From the NCBI GenBank assembly GCA_022578605.1, contig MU394059.1:1-64000 (forward strand): a stretch of DNA of 64,000 nucleotides. The letters are read 5' to 3'. How positions within the stretch are numbered: position 1 is the first letter of the stretch; every line of letters begins with the position of its first letter. The translations under genes and the position numbers were made by a program. A model generated the notes under the pieces. It was not told the origin of the DNA, made no database searches, and worked only from the letters and a program-made list of their open reading frames with translations. Of this stretch, positions 20,644-31,933 are shown piece after piece. The DNA is from Camillea tinctor. Taxonomy: Eukaryota > Ascomycota > Sordariomycetes > Xylariales > Xylariaceae.

Positions 20644-22255
20644 TTATAATCTAGAAACAGGTCGAATATTATCTATCGATTCATCGAATAACCGCGGGTT
20701 TAAGGTACTCGTATTGATCTGCTAATCCGTTCGTATCATCGGGCACACATAATAAGGGGCTTACAACTTACATGTCGCAGTCCCAGCTCTTTCGGGTTCT
20801 TGACCCCAAGCAACTTCATAGCGGTTATCGTCTCGTCAGCAAGAACTAGAAAGAGATCCGGTCAGTCATGAAGAGATCAATTCCCCGAAGTGATTTCTGT
20901 TAGTACTGTTACTTACTCTCAAGAACTCTTGCTACCCCTTTCTCTCCGCCCACGGCCAGCCCGTAGAGAGCAGCTCTACCAATACCCACACCCTTTGCTC
21001 CTAGGGCCAGAGCTTTCACAACATCCGTACCCCTTTTAATTCCTCCATCAACTAGAATATCTAGCTTGGCGAAGACTTCCGGACAAAACTTTCGTATCTC
21101 AAGCAGGACCTGGACCGGCGGCGGCACCGTATCGAGCGCCCGCCCACCGTGGTTCGAGAGTATGATACCCTTAACAGCAGGATAACGCGTCGCTATGAGT
21201 GCATCCTCGTGAGTCTGGACTCCTTTCAGCACTATGGGAAGGTTAGTTTGCGTGACCAGCCAATCGAGGGTCTTCTGCCATGTTAGTGCCGACTCGGTGC
21301 CCCAGGTCTGCGGCGGCGCTCCACCGGCGACCTCAGCCATCTTGAAGCGCTCATCGGCCTCCCGTTTCCCCGGGAATGGTGCATCCAGAGTCAGAACAAT
21401 GAACTTAATTTCTGGGATCTGCCTTATCTGTGCCAGCGTCTTTTCGGTAGCAGCGATATCTTTGAGGATGTAGAGCTGCCAAGCGAAGACAGCGCCTGGC
21501 TTACCCGCCCGCACGATCGCTGACGGTGACATCGATGCGTTCTTACTGATTATCTGCAGTGCGTTGAACTTTGCGCACGCGGCGGCAATCCCAGCCTCTC
21601 CAGAAGGATGCGCGAGGCGCGCCACAGCCGCGGGAGAGACATAGATGGGCAGGCCGACCTTGTTCCCTAAGACAGATGTCTCTAGCGAGCACTCGGTACA
21701 GTCCACGAATACCCGTGGCCGCAGCAATATGGTGCGATAAATGCGACCATTTTCAGCTTTAGTGATCTCGTCATCTGAGGCCGACACGTAGTAGGAGATC
21801 GCCTTGGGCGACAAACACTGCATAGCGTATGATTCAATCTCCGCAACACTTAGCATAGATGAAAGCGAAGGCAACGCAGACATCTCCCGCGAGGACGAGG
21901 CCCCCGGAACACTCCCGTTCATGCCATCGCCTTCAGGTTTATTAGACTGGAAGTCGGGCTCTACGTTCCCTAAATGATGCTCAGGGGCTAAGTGCTCCTC
22001 TAAAATCTCCGGAGGGTGAACCGAGTCGAACGCTCGTGACGCATCCTGGCCTGCGTTTTGAAGCAAGAGACTTCTTCCCCCTGGGTGCTTCGGTAGGAAA
22101 GATGTTATCTTGAACCCGTGAAGCTGGTCAGACAACGGTCACCTGAAGATCGTGAAGGCTAACGCGCAACTTACGTCGTATACTTTCCCATGCAAGACCA
22201 TCCAACAATCACCTTGCGACTTGTGTTGGCTCACTGCCGCAGGTTTAGTGTCCAT
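20644..22255 (-). CDS. Cytochrome b5 + FMN-dependent alpha-hydroxyacid dehydrogenase, CYB2-like (473 aa)
   Basis: Four exons: 22255-22175, 22108-20917, 20845-20772 and 20718-20644 (introns 66, 71 and 53 bp), joining in phase to 473 residues. Residues 1 to ~75 are a cytochrome b5 fold, with heme-ligand histidines in FLPKHPGGRS and FDSVHPPEIL. From about residue 105 an FMN_dh barrel follows: ISYYVSASDD (active-site Tyr), PIYVSPAA, WQLYI, FIVLTLDAP, catalytic His in LSNHGGRALD, and the FMN-phosphate loop ILVDGGIKRGTDVVKAL with GIGRAALYGL. This matches L-lactate dehydrogenase (cytochrome)/flavocytochrome b2. No mitochondrial presequence precedes the b5 domain. The spliced last exon ends -SRL, a consensus PTS1 peroxisomal signal, while retention of intron 3 would end -MCAR. 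The acceptor of intron 1 is the less common AAG. The substrate could be lactate or another 2-hydroxyacid. Confidence 0.88.
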
Positions 22256-23284
22256 TGACCAATGATTTCCGGTCACGCCTCCTATCAAACTTACCATCGG
22301 AGAGCCTCCAAGTGCGCGTCATCATATCATGCTTCGTCAGGCTGACCTGCGATCTGTAGGTATGAAGATAGTTAGACCATCTCGGAGGCTTACGTGGTTC
22401 CCTTTTCTATTTTGAGCCATGCCACCGTCGCTATGCAGTATACCCCAAAATGGGGTTAACACTGCTTGGTTCCGCCTGTCAAGGGTCTCGCGGTATCAGC
22501 TTGCCGAGAGCCAATCGCTTCGCTTCCCCCAACTTGATGATACATAGCCCCCGGAAACGGATCCTAAATGGGGTTGTATGCATTCAAAGAGGGGTTAGGT
22601 GCATACTTGTGATGTTTTTAGAATATACTCACGGACCGGGGCAGCGGGGTTCTACAGAGCACAGAGTACAGAGAACAGAGGAGGCCTCAGATCATGATCA
22701 TAGCAAGCTAGTGTAGCTGATGACCTAGGTTAGCTTTCTTACTACTTGTGGTTTTTTGGTCTGTGCTGTAGAATGCAGAACACCATTGCACGATTCCCAA
22801 AGAGACTGTCGCAACTTGTAAGTGGAAGTAGTTCACCTACAATTTACAAGTCGGGAATAAAACTACTACAAAGATGCAGGGTCTTTTGAATCGTATAGCG
22901 TCTGATAACATACTTGACTAGAGCGAATAGATGAGTTATGAATTAATCTTTGTTCGAGAAACAATACCCTTATAATTTTTCAAACAATTGGTTTGCATCG
23001 AACTCTAGAGCCATAAGGTAACACCTGTCTGTACACAACCCCTTTGTTCTCATCAATTTCCTAAGATTCCTACTATTATGAATGTTTGGGAACAATTATT
23101 AGATGGGCTGCATGCTTCTGGTATATAAACATAGGTAGCTTTCCTATCTATAATGACCATCTCCTACCAAGCAAAGTATCAACCAAAGATATCAGCAACA
23201 GTAAACAAGTCTACGAATTCACAGATTTAGATTCAGATTCAAATCCCTCTGCACTTAATAGCAACCCAAAAGCCAATATACAAG
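22256..23284. other. Intergenic 1 kb, divergent promoter region
   Basis: Lies between the minus-strand CYB2-like gene and the plus-strand zinc-knuckle gene, so it probably carries both promoters. A run of near-repeats of ACAGAG lies at about 22650-22680. No gene is supported. Confidence 0.4.
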
Positions 23285-23854
23285 ATGGGAAAACTTCCCA
23301 ACGGCCGTACCCCCCTCCCAACTGCCCCTCCTCGGACCGCTCTTACAAACCCTGTTCCTATATGCGGGGGATACTGCGACAGACCAGCGACTGAGGGCTT
23401 TCGAAGTTGTTTGGAATGTCGGGTGTCGAGATACCGGCGGGGGAGAGAGCGTCTGGCTCAGCGTAAAGAGAAGAACTTATGCCGAAATTGTGATGCGCCT
23501 CCGGTGCCGAATCGCGTATGTTGTGCGAAACATCTAGAGGCAAATCGCGTGTGGCAAGCGCAGCGGAAGCAGAAGCAGCGGCAACAGTCCAAGAATCAGG
23601 ATACCAAAGAAACTGCCAAGGAAGAAGAAGAGGAAGACGAAGAAATAGAGGATTGTATTGTCGTCTCCGCTGGCAGCCCAACAGAAGCGGAAGCGGACCA
23701 CCCCATGGTAAGTCATAATAATAGTGATGCTAACCAGAGTAACAACAGCCTTAGCGGTGGAACACCGGACCACCGCGCCAACGAGATCCACGATCCGGAG
23801 GTCCTGTCGGCCGCCATGGCGCTCATGGATTTACACTATTCGACGCCTCGGTAA
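23285..23854 (+). CDS. Twin zinc-knuckle-like cysteine-rich protein (189 aa)
   Basis: One exon from ATG 23285 to TAA. Two tandem cysteine units are visible. Unit 1 is C27-x3-C31-D-x-P ... R-x-C42-x2-C45 and unit 2 is C66-x2-C69-D-x-P ... R-x-C79-C80-x2-H83. Each is followed by a basic Arg/Lys/Gln-rich helix-like stretch (RYRRGRERLAQRKEKN and VWQAQRKQKQRQQ). The repeated plan C-x(2-3)-C-[D]-x-P-x(5)-R-x-C-x2-C looks like a duplicated zinc knuckle or ribbon with basic flanks and would suit nucleic-acid binding. A Glu/Asp-rich stretch (KEEEEEDEEIED) and a polar tail end the protein. I do not recognise a named family. The stop overlaps a GTAAGT string, so a further 3' exon is conceivable, but no good acceptor in a sensible frame follows. 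Confidence 0.6.
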   Translation: MGKLPNGRTPLPTAPPRTALTNPVPICGGYCDRPATEGFRSCLECRVSRYRRGRERLAQRKEKNLCRNCDAPPVPNRVCCAKHLEANRVWQAQRKQKQRQQSKNQDTKETAKEEEEEDEEIEDCIVVSAGSPTEAEADHPMVSHNNSDANQSNNSLSGGTPDHRANEIHDPEVLSAAMALMDLHYSTPR

Positions 23855-24804
23855 GTCGCACATAGAATACGCCTAACATCCCAGAAAGCCCCTCAGTAAC
23901 ATGTTTTTTAATTTCCTTAATCACGCATTAAAGGTGAAAGAAAAATAGAAAAAAAGCGAAAAAGAAAAAAGAAAAAAAAAACCCCCCATAAAAGAAGAAA
24001 CGAAAATGTTCCTAGATAGTAATATACTTGTTTCCCTGCATACGTAGTGTAAATGCACCCAAGTAGTGACACGTCGCTAGCCGTCCTCATGGAGGAATAC
24101 AATCTTCGTTTAATACATGTCTAGAGCCACGCGCACGCACACACGCAGGTACAGATACACATACATACACATACACATACACATACATCTATGCACATGC
24201 TCTCTCTTCAAACATTTCTATTTCATTTCATCGCTCTTTTTTTCGTCTTTCAACGTATGATCTTCTCCTAAAACAAACGCCATTCCCGGCAATAATAGTA
24301 AAATAGGGGAGGGGGTATTTCTCTCTAGATCTCTAAATGTTCTCTCCTCCGTTTCCCTTCCCAATCTTAGTCTCCTTTTTTTTATTTGCCCTCCTTTCGA
24401 ACCTCCTACCCTCACTATTCAAAAAAATTAAATCGAAACCCATGCTTTCGCTTTCAGAGCCAATACACGTCCCATATTTACGTGTCCCTTTGGATATCCG
24501 AGGGGGTATGTAGAAAATTTGATAAAAAAAGAAAATATGCCGTTATGCGTAGGTAAGGTAACGTGGGGTTTTATGGGATGTGGTATATGTATAAGCCCGA
24601 GAAAGACGGGAAGAAAAAAAATGCAACAATAATCCTTTCCCAAACATGACGCACCGGACATGATCAAAAAGAAACAGTACATAAAAACGAATGGGAATCG
24701 GTTATAAATGACGAAGACATGATACAATATGTGACAAAACAAAAGAAGGGAATTCGTTAAAAAGCAAGAAATGTCAACCGCGATTCTATCACACACGCGC
24801 GATA
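23855..24804. other. Intergenic 0.95 kb, convergent 3' flanks, microsatellite
   Basis: Lies between the 3' ends of the plus-strand zinc-knuckle gene and the minus-strand SNG1-like gene. It contains long A-rich tracts (23935-23990) and an (ACATAC)/(ACAC) simple repeat. No gene is seen. Confidence 0.45.
24137..24186. repeat. ACATAC/ACAC microsatellite
   Basis: A simple repeat of CACA, ATAC and CATACA units in the convergent intergenic region, bounded on the left by ACGCACACACGC. Confidence 0.8.
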
Positions 24805-26766
24805 TCATACGCCGCGCATAAACCCTCTCTTCCGTATCGGCGGCAGCATGCCCTCCTTCTTAGGGACATCGACGTCGCCGGTGAGCGTCTTGACGGTGTA
24901 GCGGTCCTTGCCGGCCTCGGCGGCGCGCTGGGCGCGCTCGGCCCGCCAGCGCATGCTGTAGCAGCAGAAGGGGAAGAGCAGGGTGTTGACGGCGATCCAG
25001 GCGAAGAGGATGCCGAAGTGGAAGCCGATGTCGGAGCGGAGGTCGAAGAGGATCTGGCGGGAGGCCTGGACGATGTGGTGGAGGGGCCAGGCGTAGCCCC
25101 AGCGGAAGAAGTGCGGCGCCAGGTCGAGCGAGTAGAACGCCGTCGACACGTTGGTGATGACCCAGAAGATGAGCCAGAACGCCGTCCACGGCTGCCCCAG
25201 CAGCATCGCCATGTTCTCGCACGCGAACCCCAGCGCGTTCATCCCGATCCAGTTCACCATCCAGTACACCACGAACGACCCCCGCCCGTACGCGGACGCG
25301 TTCATCGCCGGCTCGGTCGCCGTGCCCGGCGGGTTCGACACCGGGATCTGGAACGCGACCGGCACCAGCGAGTAGATCAGCGACACGAAGAAGTAGGCCA
25401 GCACCGTGGTGCCGTACCGCCACAGCACGAACTGCCAGAAGTGCAGCCGCGGGTGCCGCGGGTCGGCGATGTATTGCTACGACCACGAGAATCAGCATAT
25501 TCCTTATTCATACATCACACCATTATTCCCAACTCCTACTGCTGCTGCTGCTGCTGCTAGGGGGGTTTAGTTATAGCTTACCATGTGAATAGGCAGGAAG
25601 AACGGAAACGAGAAGAAGGCGACGATGATGAGGTAGATGAGACCGATACTGACGGCGGGGGTCGCGGTCGCGGGCGCGAAGGGGCGCAGGTCGACGGTGG
25701 TGGGCACGATGCCCGGGTTCACGGCGTTCGGGGACTGGGCCAGGGTGTCGGGGTCGTACGAGTCGTTGGACATGAGGGTCTGGGCCCAGAGGGGGCCGAA
25801 GCGGGCGGCGAACTGGCGCGACAGCAGCTGCAGCTGGGGGTTGATGTAGTTGCCGGTGGTGGTCTCCTGGCGGGCGGTCTGGATGATGTACTGGACGGCG
25901 CCGGTGGGGTCGTAGGAGGCGTTGCCGGTGGCGGCGGCCTCCTGCAGCAGGGCGGTGGCGTTGGCGTTGACGATGATGGCCGCCCACGAGTCCCAGTAGT
26001 AGACGCCCCGGCGCACGGCCATGGTGTCGTAGTCGAAGTCGGACGGGTGCAGCGATACGTACCCGAGCGACCGCCCCGACCCCTCGGCCATCTCCTTGGT
26101 GATGTTCGTGATTAGCGGCCCGACGATCGGCGTCACGTTGTTGTATGGCGCCACGAGCCCGTCGAAGTCCACCACGTGCACCCTCAAGACCCGCATGTTA
26201 TCCTCGACCCCGAACAGCACCGCCCAGTACATGGAAAGCACCATGATGATAAAAGTCATGATAGTGACGACTGTCCCCCACAGAAACAAGACAACAGTAT
26301 TAGCACACACATACACACACATGCATACTACACGCGCAATCTTGAATTCAAATCGCGCAGAGAGAGAGAGAGAGAGAGAAAGAGACAAAGGCATCTTACG
26401 GATACGAGCCCATTGCTTCACAATATCGAACCGGGCCTTATTCAAGCTCGGATGCAAGAAGCTAACCGACTCATGGGGCTTCTCAGCGACGACGAAGTGG
26501 CCAAAATCGCGAGCGCGGTCGAAGCCGAAAATCTGCGCATTATCCAGGGTGTCGTTGGAGCCGGCGCGGTTCTGGGCGCGGGGCATGGGATCCGGCAGTA
26601 TGCTCTCCGCGTCGTCGTGGCGCGCGACGATGGTCACGTTCGAGGCGCCGGGCAGGCGCTGGTTCTCGCGCGGCGACATCGGGGAAGGGGGCGACGGCGG
26701 CGGGGGAGGATGGTGAAAACCACCCCTCGGCTGGGGAGGCATCGGGGGAGGCATCGGTCTGGGCAT
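24805..26766 (-). CDS. SNG1-like (DUF3533) multi-pass membrane protein (575 aa)
   Basis: Three exons: 26766-26400, 26270-25582 and 25476-24805, joining in phase to 575 residues, close to yeast Sng1 length. Intron 1 (129 bp, GTAAGA donor, GCTAATAC branch, CAG acceptor) is a multiple of three without stops, so the gene looks continuous there although this stretch is simple repeat. Intron 2 is 105 bp. The N-terminus is Pro-rich (PRPMPPPMPPQPRGG). A first TM (VTIMTFIIMVLSMYWAVLFG) leads to a large non-cytoplasmic domain with several N-x-S/T sites (NITK, NATA, NASY, NDSY). Five further hydrophobic helices follow (AVSIGLIYLIIVAFFSF, TVLAYFFVSLIYSLVPVAF and later ones) before a basic tail. The SNG1 family is linked to resistance to nitrosoguanidine and other toxic compounds and to plasma-membrane lipid asymmetry. 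Its exons are far richer in G+C than its neighbours, especially at third codon positions. Confidence 0.88.
25539..25558. repeat. (CTG)n trinucleotide repeat inside intron 2 of the SNG1-like gene
   Basis: About six to seven CTG units (CAG on the sense strand) lie wholly within the inferred intron, 23-42 nt downstream of the donor at 25581. Confidence 0.85.
26303..26380. repeat. CA and GA microsatellites inside intron 1 of the SNG1-like gene
   Basis: An imperfect CA-rich run (26303-26320) and a nearly pure (AG)n run (26359-26380) fill most of the 129-bp intron. If translated they would give SLSLSLSLS and VCMCVYVC, which is why the stretch reads as open. Confidence 0.85.
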
Positions 26767-29700
26767 ATTTGCAAACGCTCAGACAGACAGACCCGAAACT
26801 CACGATGTGGCAGCGAGTAGTAGCGGCGGCACCAAGCGGGATAGAAAAAAGGAAAAAAAGAAACAAAAAAAAAACCAGGCAAATAATAATTATAGAGACG
26901 TCCCCCTGTTTATTTTGAGGTATAATAGCAAAAAGGGTTGGCAACCTTAAAAATGGCAATGTTGCATTATAAAGGGTTCAAGGAAGACGGACAATTGACA
27001 GATAGTCCAGGGTAAGGTAGGTTAAGGTAAGGGCAAGGGGGAAATAAGGGGAGGGGGTGAGAGATGGAAGATATTCAGAATTCAGGTACACAATACCGAC
27101 GGCACACCCTTTTTTCTTCCTTTCCTTTCTTTATTTCTCTTTTCTGCTTCGTCTGTCCCTCCACCCCTCTCATCTCCATTTGGTGTAAGTGTATATGTAG
27201 GTAGGTATGGGTATGGGTATGGGTAATGTAATGTGTATGGGTGTGTATGTGTCTGGTCATGCCGTCATCAAAGGCTCGGACCTAACGAAAGAGCGAGCCA
27301 GACTTTCAGACCAGCGTTGTCCCCATATTTACACCGAGTTACCCAATGTACGTTTAGTTTCTGCTTTCTCTTCTTTTCTTTTTTTGGTTATTTTGTGGTC
27401 GATTTTTGGTTCCATATGGGTCCCCTTGTTACTCGAGTCTCTTATACGATGAATAAGTCCGATAAGCTGAGTTTAAATCCGTTTTTCCTCCCTTGATATC
27501 TTGTTTTTGTTTCTTATTAGTTTCTTATGTTATGTCAAATCTACCAAATCCAAAGTGTTGATATCAACAACTCCTTCTCAATCATACTTACTTCATACGA
27601 CTCCTACTAGTTTCGGTTTCCCATTCTCGGGATACTTTTGCCGGATCCGGCGGATCGCCACACTACTACCTGACTTAAGTAGGCTGTATAGGGGGGGTTG
27701 AAGAGGTGGGGAAGCCCAAATGGATAGTACCCGGGATGAATCATCGCATCTTATTCGCGAGATATTTCAACACCGGGACATTTACGAATGAGAATTCGAG
27801 TAATCAATCCTCATCCTCTTGGCCCAACCCGATAGAAACATTGAACAACATAAAAGAAATTATTGCGCCTTGTGCAACTACGCCAGTCAGCAAAGAGGAG
27901 CCCTAAAGGCAAGGGATTCGTCCAACGGGGTCCTTTTTGATTCCCGGATTTAAAGAGAGCGAGGTGCCGAGCTGAATTCGGTTGTAGAAATAACACTGAC
28001 AACCTTACTAGACTCATTATTATTTTTTTTACTTACTTTCCTATCAGCAGCATGACCTTGGCTCATTTAGATGTAACATAAAGTAGTGTATTTAGATCAT
28101 GTAGTGATTGAGACATGTTTAGTTATAAAAGGGCAAGAGAAACGAAAAGAACAAAAAAAAGAATCCCCGTTGGGTTTTAGAATTGTCTTACACCCTCATG
28201 GCAATAAAACCTCTACTCGGCCGTTAACAACAACTGATTAAACTAGGTTAGCTTATTTAGAGCTTTAAGTCACTGACTCGTCGATCTATCCCATCTCTTG
28301 GCCTATCTGTCCCCGTAAATTCGTAAGGCCGCAGAACAAAATTAGATCGGGTTCCAAAGAAAAAAAAAAGCCATGACCATATATGTCTATCAAATAATCT
28401 TAGCCCTACAGATTGATTGTCTCTGTTTGTTTCCCACCTCAGCTAGCGCTCAGATCCTGCATCGTGCGTGTTCGAGATTCAAAACCGATTATATAATTCC
28501 ATATGTCGATATAAATACCTCTATGCAAACATACACGTGTAAGGGCGGCTTTAGCCGTTGTCTCGACTCCTTTCCGATGAACACATAATCCCGGTCAGCT
28601 TAAACTAATCAGGTAGAAGGTGAAAAACTAGTGTGTGCCTAAGCTGCTTAGCTACCTACCGGCAGACAAACGAGTAAAAATAAACAAAGCCGTGGGATTC
28701 CTTCGGGGAATGAAACGGGTATCCATTAGAATGAATTAGCGTTCTGAGTACGTAAACGTACAACCTATACCTGTTGACTTACATACCACATATCCAAGAT
28801 ACATACTTAAGTTCTCACGCTATAACCCCAGCCACACCTAATCACCGCCGCTGCTAGTAACCTAGTAGGCAGGTGTGTAAATGTGTAAGTGCGTAAGTGT
28901 ATGTACATACATGTAGCCCTGTAGTACGATTTCTAAGACGATGGACATAACAAAGCCACCAAGGACGAGAGAGATCGGGGTTTGCAGTGCTATGCGTGCC
29001 GATTGAACCGCATTATGTGAGCAGCACATGCCAGCCTCATTGGGTGGTCAGTCCCATGGTAGTGGTGGTCAGGGAAAGGTGTCATGGCCGGTTGCAACGC
29101 CGTGATAAGACATACATACATACATGCCTTACACACTTACACAGAGACATAGGAAGAGATCAAGGGAGAGAGAGAGAGAGTTGGTAATAAGAGACAAGAA
29201 ACACATGCTAAAGCAATGTGACCCTTACTCTCCATAGGTATCGTACATAAGCTACTTATATCTACGCAGCCAGCCACATCCTTCCTACCAAGATATCCTA
29301 TGGCATTATGGCATGGGTGCCATGCGTTAAGTACGTTCTATACCCCGAGGAAGGGGGGGTTCGGATATTATGCCCTCCGGAGATACGTGAGTGGGTGAGT
29401 AAGTGAATAATACGATATGATACGATAGCCCAACCCAAACAAGCTCAGGTTTAACCATACAAAAACAAGACCCAAGTTTTTGAATCGATGCCTTGTATGT
29501 GTATGCAAATAACCATCATCAAGATTTTTGGTACAAAACCCCGATTGGCTGCGGCGTTTCCCGCCGTACACAACACCATGATCCCACAGCTCGTAGATAA
29601 AACCAGTCGTAGGGTAGCCAAGATTCCTACTCCGTCTTGCCAAGTCAACTCTTATGATCCTGTCACGCTGGTATAGAAAGGAGCACACTGATGATTAATT

Positions 29701-30146
29701 TTTTACTGATTCAATTTTTTTATCGATTTTTTTTGTGGCGTATAGCCATCTATCTATTACAACCATCGTGTGGTTGATGGTTGAGTTACAAGCTGTGTTT
29801 GATAATACCGGATATTCCTATGTCCTTCCTCATAAAAGGAGCGCCCTCTTTTCCAATGCGCCTTCGTAATTGCCTTCATCCCAGGTTCGAGACATTTCTC
29901 GATGCATGTGACTGCGGCACACTATATACCAGAAAAATATACTAAAGAAAATCATCCCTTTTGATAATGTCAAGATAAGAGTGTAAAATAGAAAAGAAAA
30001 TCGTCCCTTTTGGTAGTGATGGTGATGCAGCCTTCTCCCTCCCCAACGCCAAACGACCCAGGTAAAAATATAGGTCCGGGTGCTTTGATATACGAAACAA
30101 GGTCAAATAAACATAGGGTTATAAAGGAAAGACAGGTGTTGAACCA
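26767..30146. other. 3.4-kb intergenic region, no gene supported
   Basis: Promoter and leader side of the SNG1-like gene and 3' flank of the bZIP gene. Features are simple: (GGTATG)n at 27195-27225, ACAT repeats near 29110-29125, (GA)n at 29166-29180, and many GTAAGTGT words at 28865-28905. Open frames stay under about 106 codons and lack domain character. A long 5' leader or an unannotated non-coding RNA could be hidden here, but the sequence does not show one. Confidence 0.45.
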
Positions 30147-31933
30147 TTATGACTCGCCCCATAGCAGGTCTAGTCTGGCAAGTGCCGCTTCTATGCACGA
30201 CGAAAGACGCTCTACCCGCCTGAAGGCAGCATCGGCAATCGCCTCCTCTTCCGAAGCATCAACGAGTTCGTATCGTTCGAGGGCCTTCTCGGGTTCAATA
30301 CCGCCGAAGATCTCCATGGTGGAGAGATCGTCAGTGATCAGTTCGAGAGGCTTGGGAGACGAGGCCGGGGTGTCGTCATCGAAGATGTCCCCGTCAAGGT
30401 TGGCAGCTGGCCTCTCGACAACGGGCTCCTCGGAAGCCATCTCCGGGGCCTGAGCCTTCTCCATGGATGGGTGCACAGGGATCTCGAGAACAGGAACCTC
30501 AGACTTCTCATCTTCTAGAGGCGGGAGCAATCCCACGAAGCTGGACGACTTGCCAGCCAAGGCCTCGGTGTCGATCTCGGGAATTTCAGGGGTCTCGAGA
30601 ACGGCGAAGACCTGGGGTTGGTAACCGTAGGCATCCGAGTTCAGGTTCAGCATAGAGAAATCCATCGACTGCTCGGGGACCATGACCATGCTGATCTGTT
30701 GCTGAGCATTATACGGGTTGACGTCCTTGGGCATTTGGCGAGCCTCGGGCTGTCTCTGCTCAACCTGGGGTTGCGACTGAGGGACAGCGGCGGGGTTGGC
30801 ACTGAGGTGGTCCAGGAAGTTGGAGAAAGACGGCGACGATAGCAGCATGCGCGTAAGGTCGGATAGTCGGCGGTTCTCCTCGGCAAGAGCACGGTTCTGA
30901 GCGCGTAGATCGCCGTTCTCGGTGACCTTGTTGGCAATTTCCGTCTCAAGCTGGGTGATGTATTCTATCAAGATGTTAGCAGACGTTCAAAATGCATGAT
31001 TATCGATGTCCCATCCTTACCCTTTCTCCGCGAGCGGAAAGCCCGAGCAGACACCTTGTTCCGTAGCTGGCGTCGCTCCTTGCTGCTGAGTTTCTTGCCT
31101 TCTTCGCTAGCGAGTAGTCTCTCATCCTCGTCCATCTCGTCCTCGTCCTTCTTCGGTCGGGGAATCTGCATCAGGGGCGAGGACTCCATTGGCTCGGCGT
31201 TGCTAGCCTTCGATCTCATGGAGTTGAGAAGCTGGGTGATCTTCTGCTCGACGATGGGGTCCGAAGGCAGGGGAGCCTTTGGCCGCTGCTGCTTGCCCTG
31301 CTGGCTCTGTCTCCGCTGCTGCTGCTGCTGGATGATCTGCTGCTGTTGCCTCTGCTGGGCCTGAGCCTTGGCCAGAGCAGCCTGCTGATGCATACCCGGG
31401 TACATGCGACCGACACTGCTCGTCTGGCTGGGGACGGTGGGCGATCGCATCTGGTCACGGCCATCAATCGCGTTAGGATTAATGGTGGAAGGGCCATTGT
31501 AGTAGAAAGAAGCCTCGGGAGACTCGAAATCCACCTTCATGTCCGAGTCCATCGAGTTCTGCGAGGGCGTGGCATTGAAGTTGAACATATCATCCGAGTT
31601 CATGTCCGAAGGCACGTATTCGAGGTTGTAGCCGATCTGGTTGTTGGTCTCGTTAACTGCCATAGTGCTAGCAAGGGCACCCGGTACGAAGGGCGTCTGC
31701 TGCTTGTACTGGTCGTACTGGTGGCTAGGGCCCGACATGGGCTGGCTCGCAGGCATCATCGAGGGCGTGGTGCTCATCGTGGTCGTAGGCCTGGCAAACT
31801 GAGGCTTGTTCGTAGCAGCGGGCGACAGCGAGGGCGACTGGTAGCCTAATCCATCATACTCTGTGAAATCCAGCAGATCCAAAGGGTCGGCCATACCCGC
31901 CGGACTCGTTGACGATTGGCTTGAAGCCGACAT
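30147..31933 (-). CDS. Gln-rich bZIP transcription factor (576 aa)
   Basis: Two exons: 31933-31021 and 30964-30147, with a 56-bp intron (GTAAGG donor, CTGCTAAC branch, TAG acceptor) placed inside the bZIP between the basic region and the zipper. The basic region is KERRQLRNKVSARAFRSRRK (about residues 285-304), with the N-x3-A-R-x-F-R-x-R DNA-contact pattern. The zipper EYITQLETEIANKV continues with leucines at heptad spacing through about residue 345. The N-terminal half is rich in Ser/Pro/Met and has a polyglutamine block (QQRQQQQIIQQQQQRRQSQQ) near residues 195-215. The C-terminal part is acidic, with ELITDDLSTMEIFGG, likely activating. The S-S-K-E-R-R-Q-L-R-N-K form belongs to a widespread ascomycete bZIP group with no certain symbol here. 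The start at 31933 gives MSASSQSS; a longer leader lies upstream. Confidence 0.9.

Noticed and set aside
23827..23960. A second exon for the zinc-knuckle protein using the GTAAGT at the stop codon
   Set aside because: The nearest usable acceptors give a 34-bp intron, too short, or an immediate stop.
24860..26820. Several long open frames on other frames and on the plus strand, for example 25018-25560, 25585-26115 and 26176-26820
   Set aside because: They overlap the SNG1-like exons. Arg/Gly/Asp-rich composition shows they stay open because of the very high third-position G+C of the true gene; no domains are present.
10495..31933. A secondary-metabolite gene cluster
   Set aside because: No polyketide synthase, NRPS, terpene cyclase or cytochrome P450 signature appears; the enzymes present are unrelated carbohydrate and redox functions.
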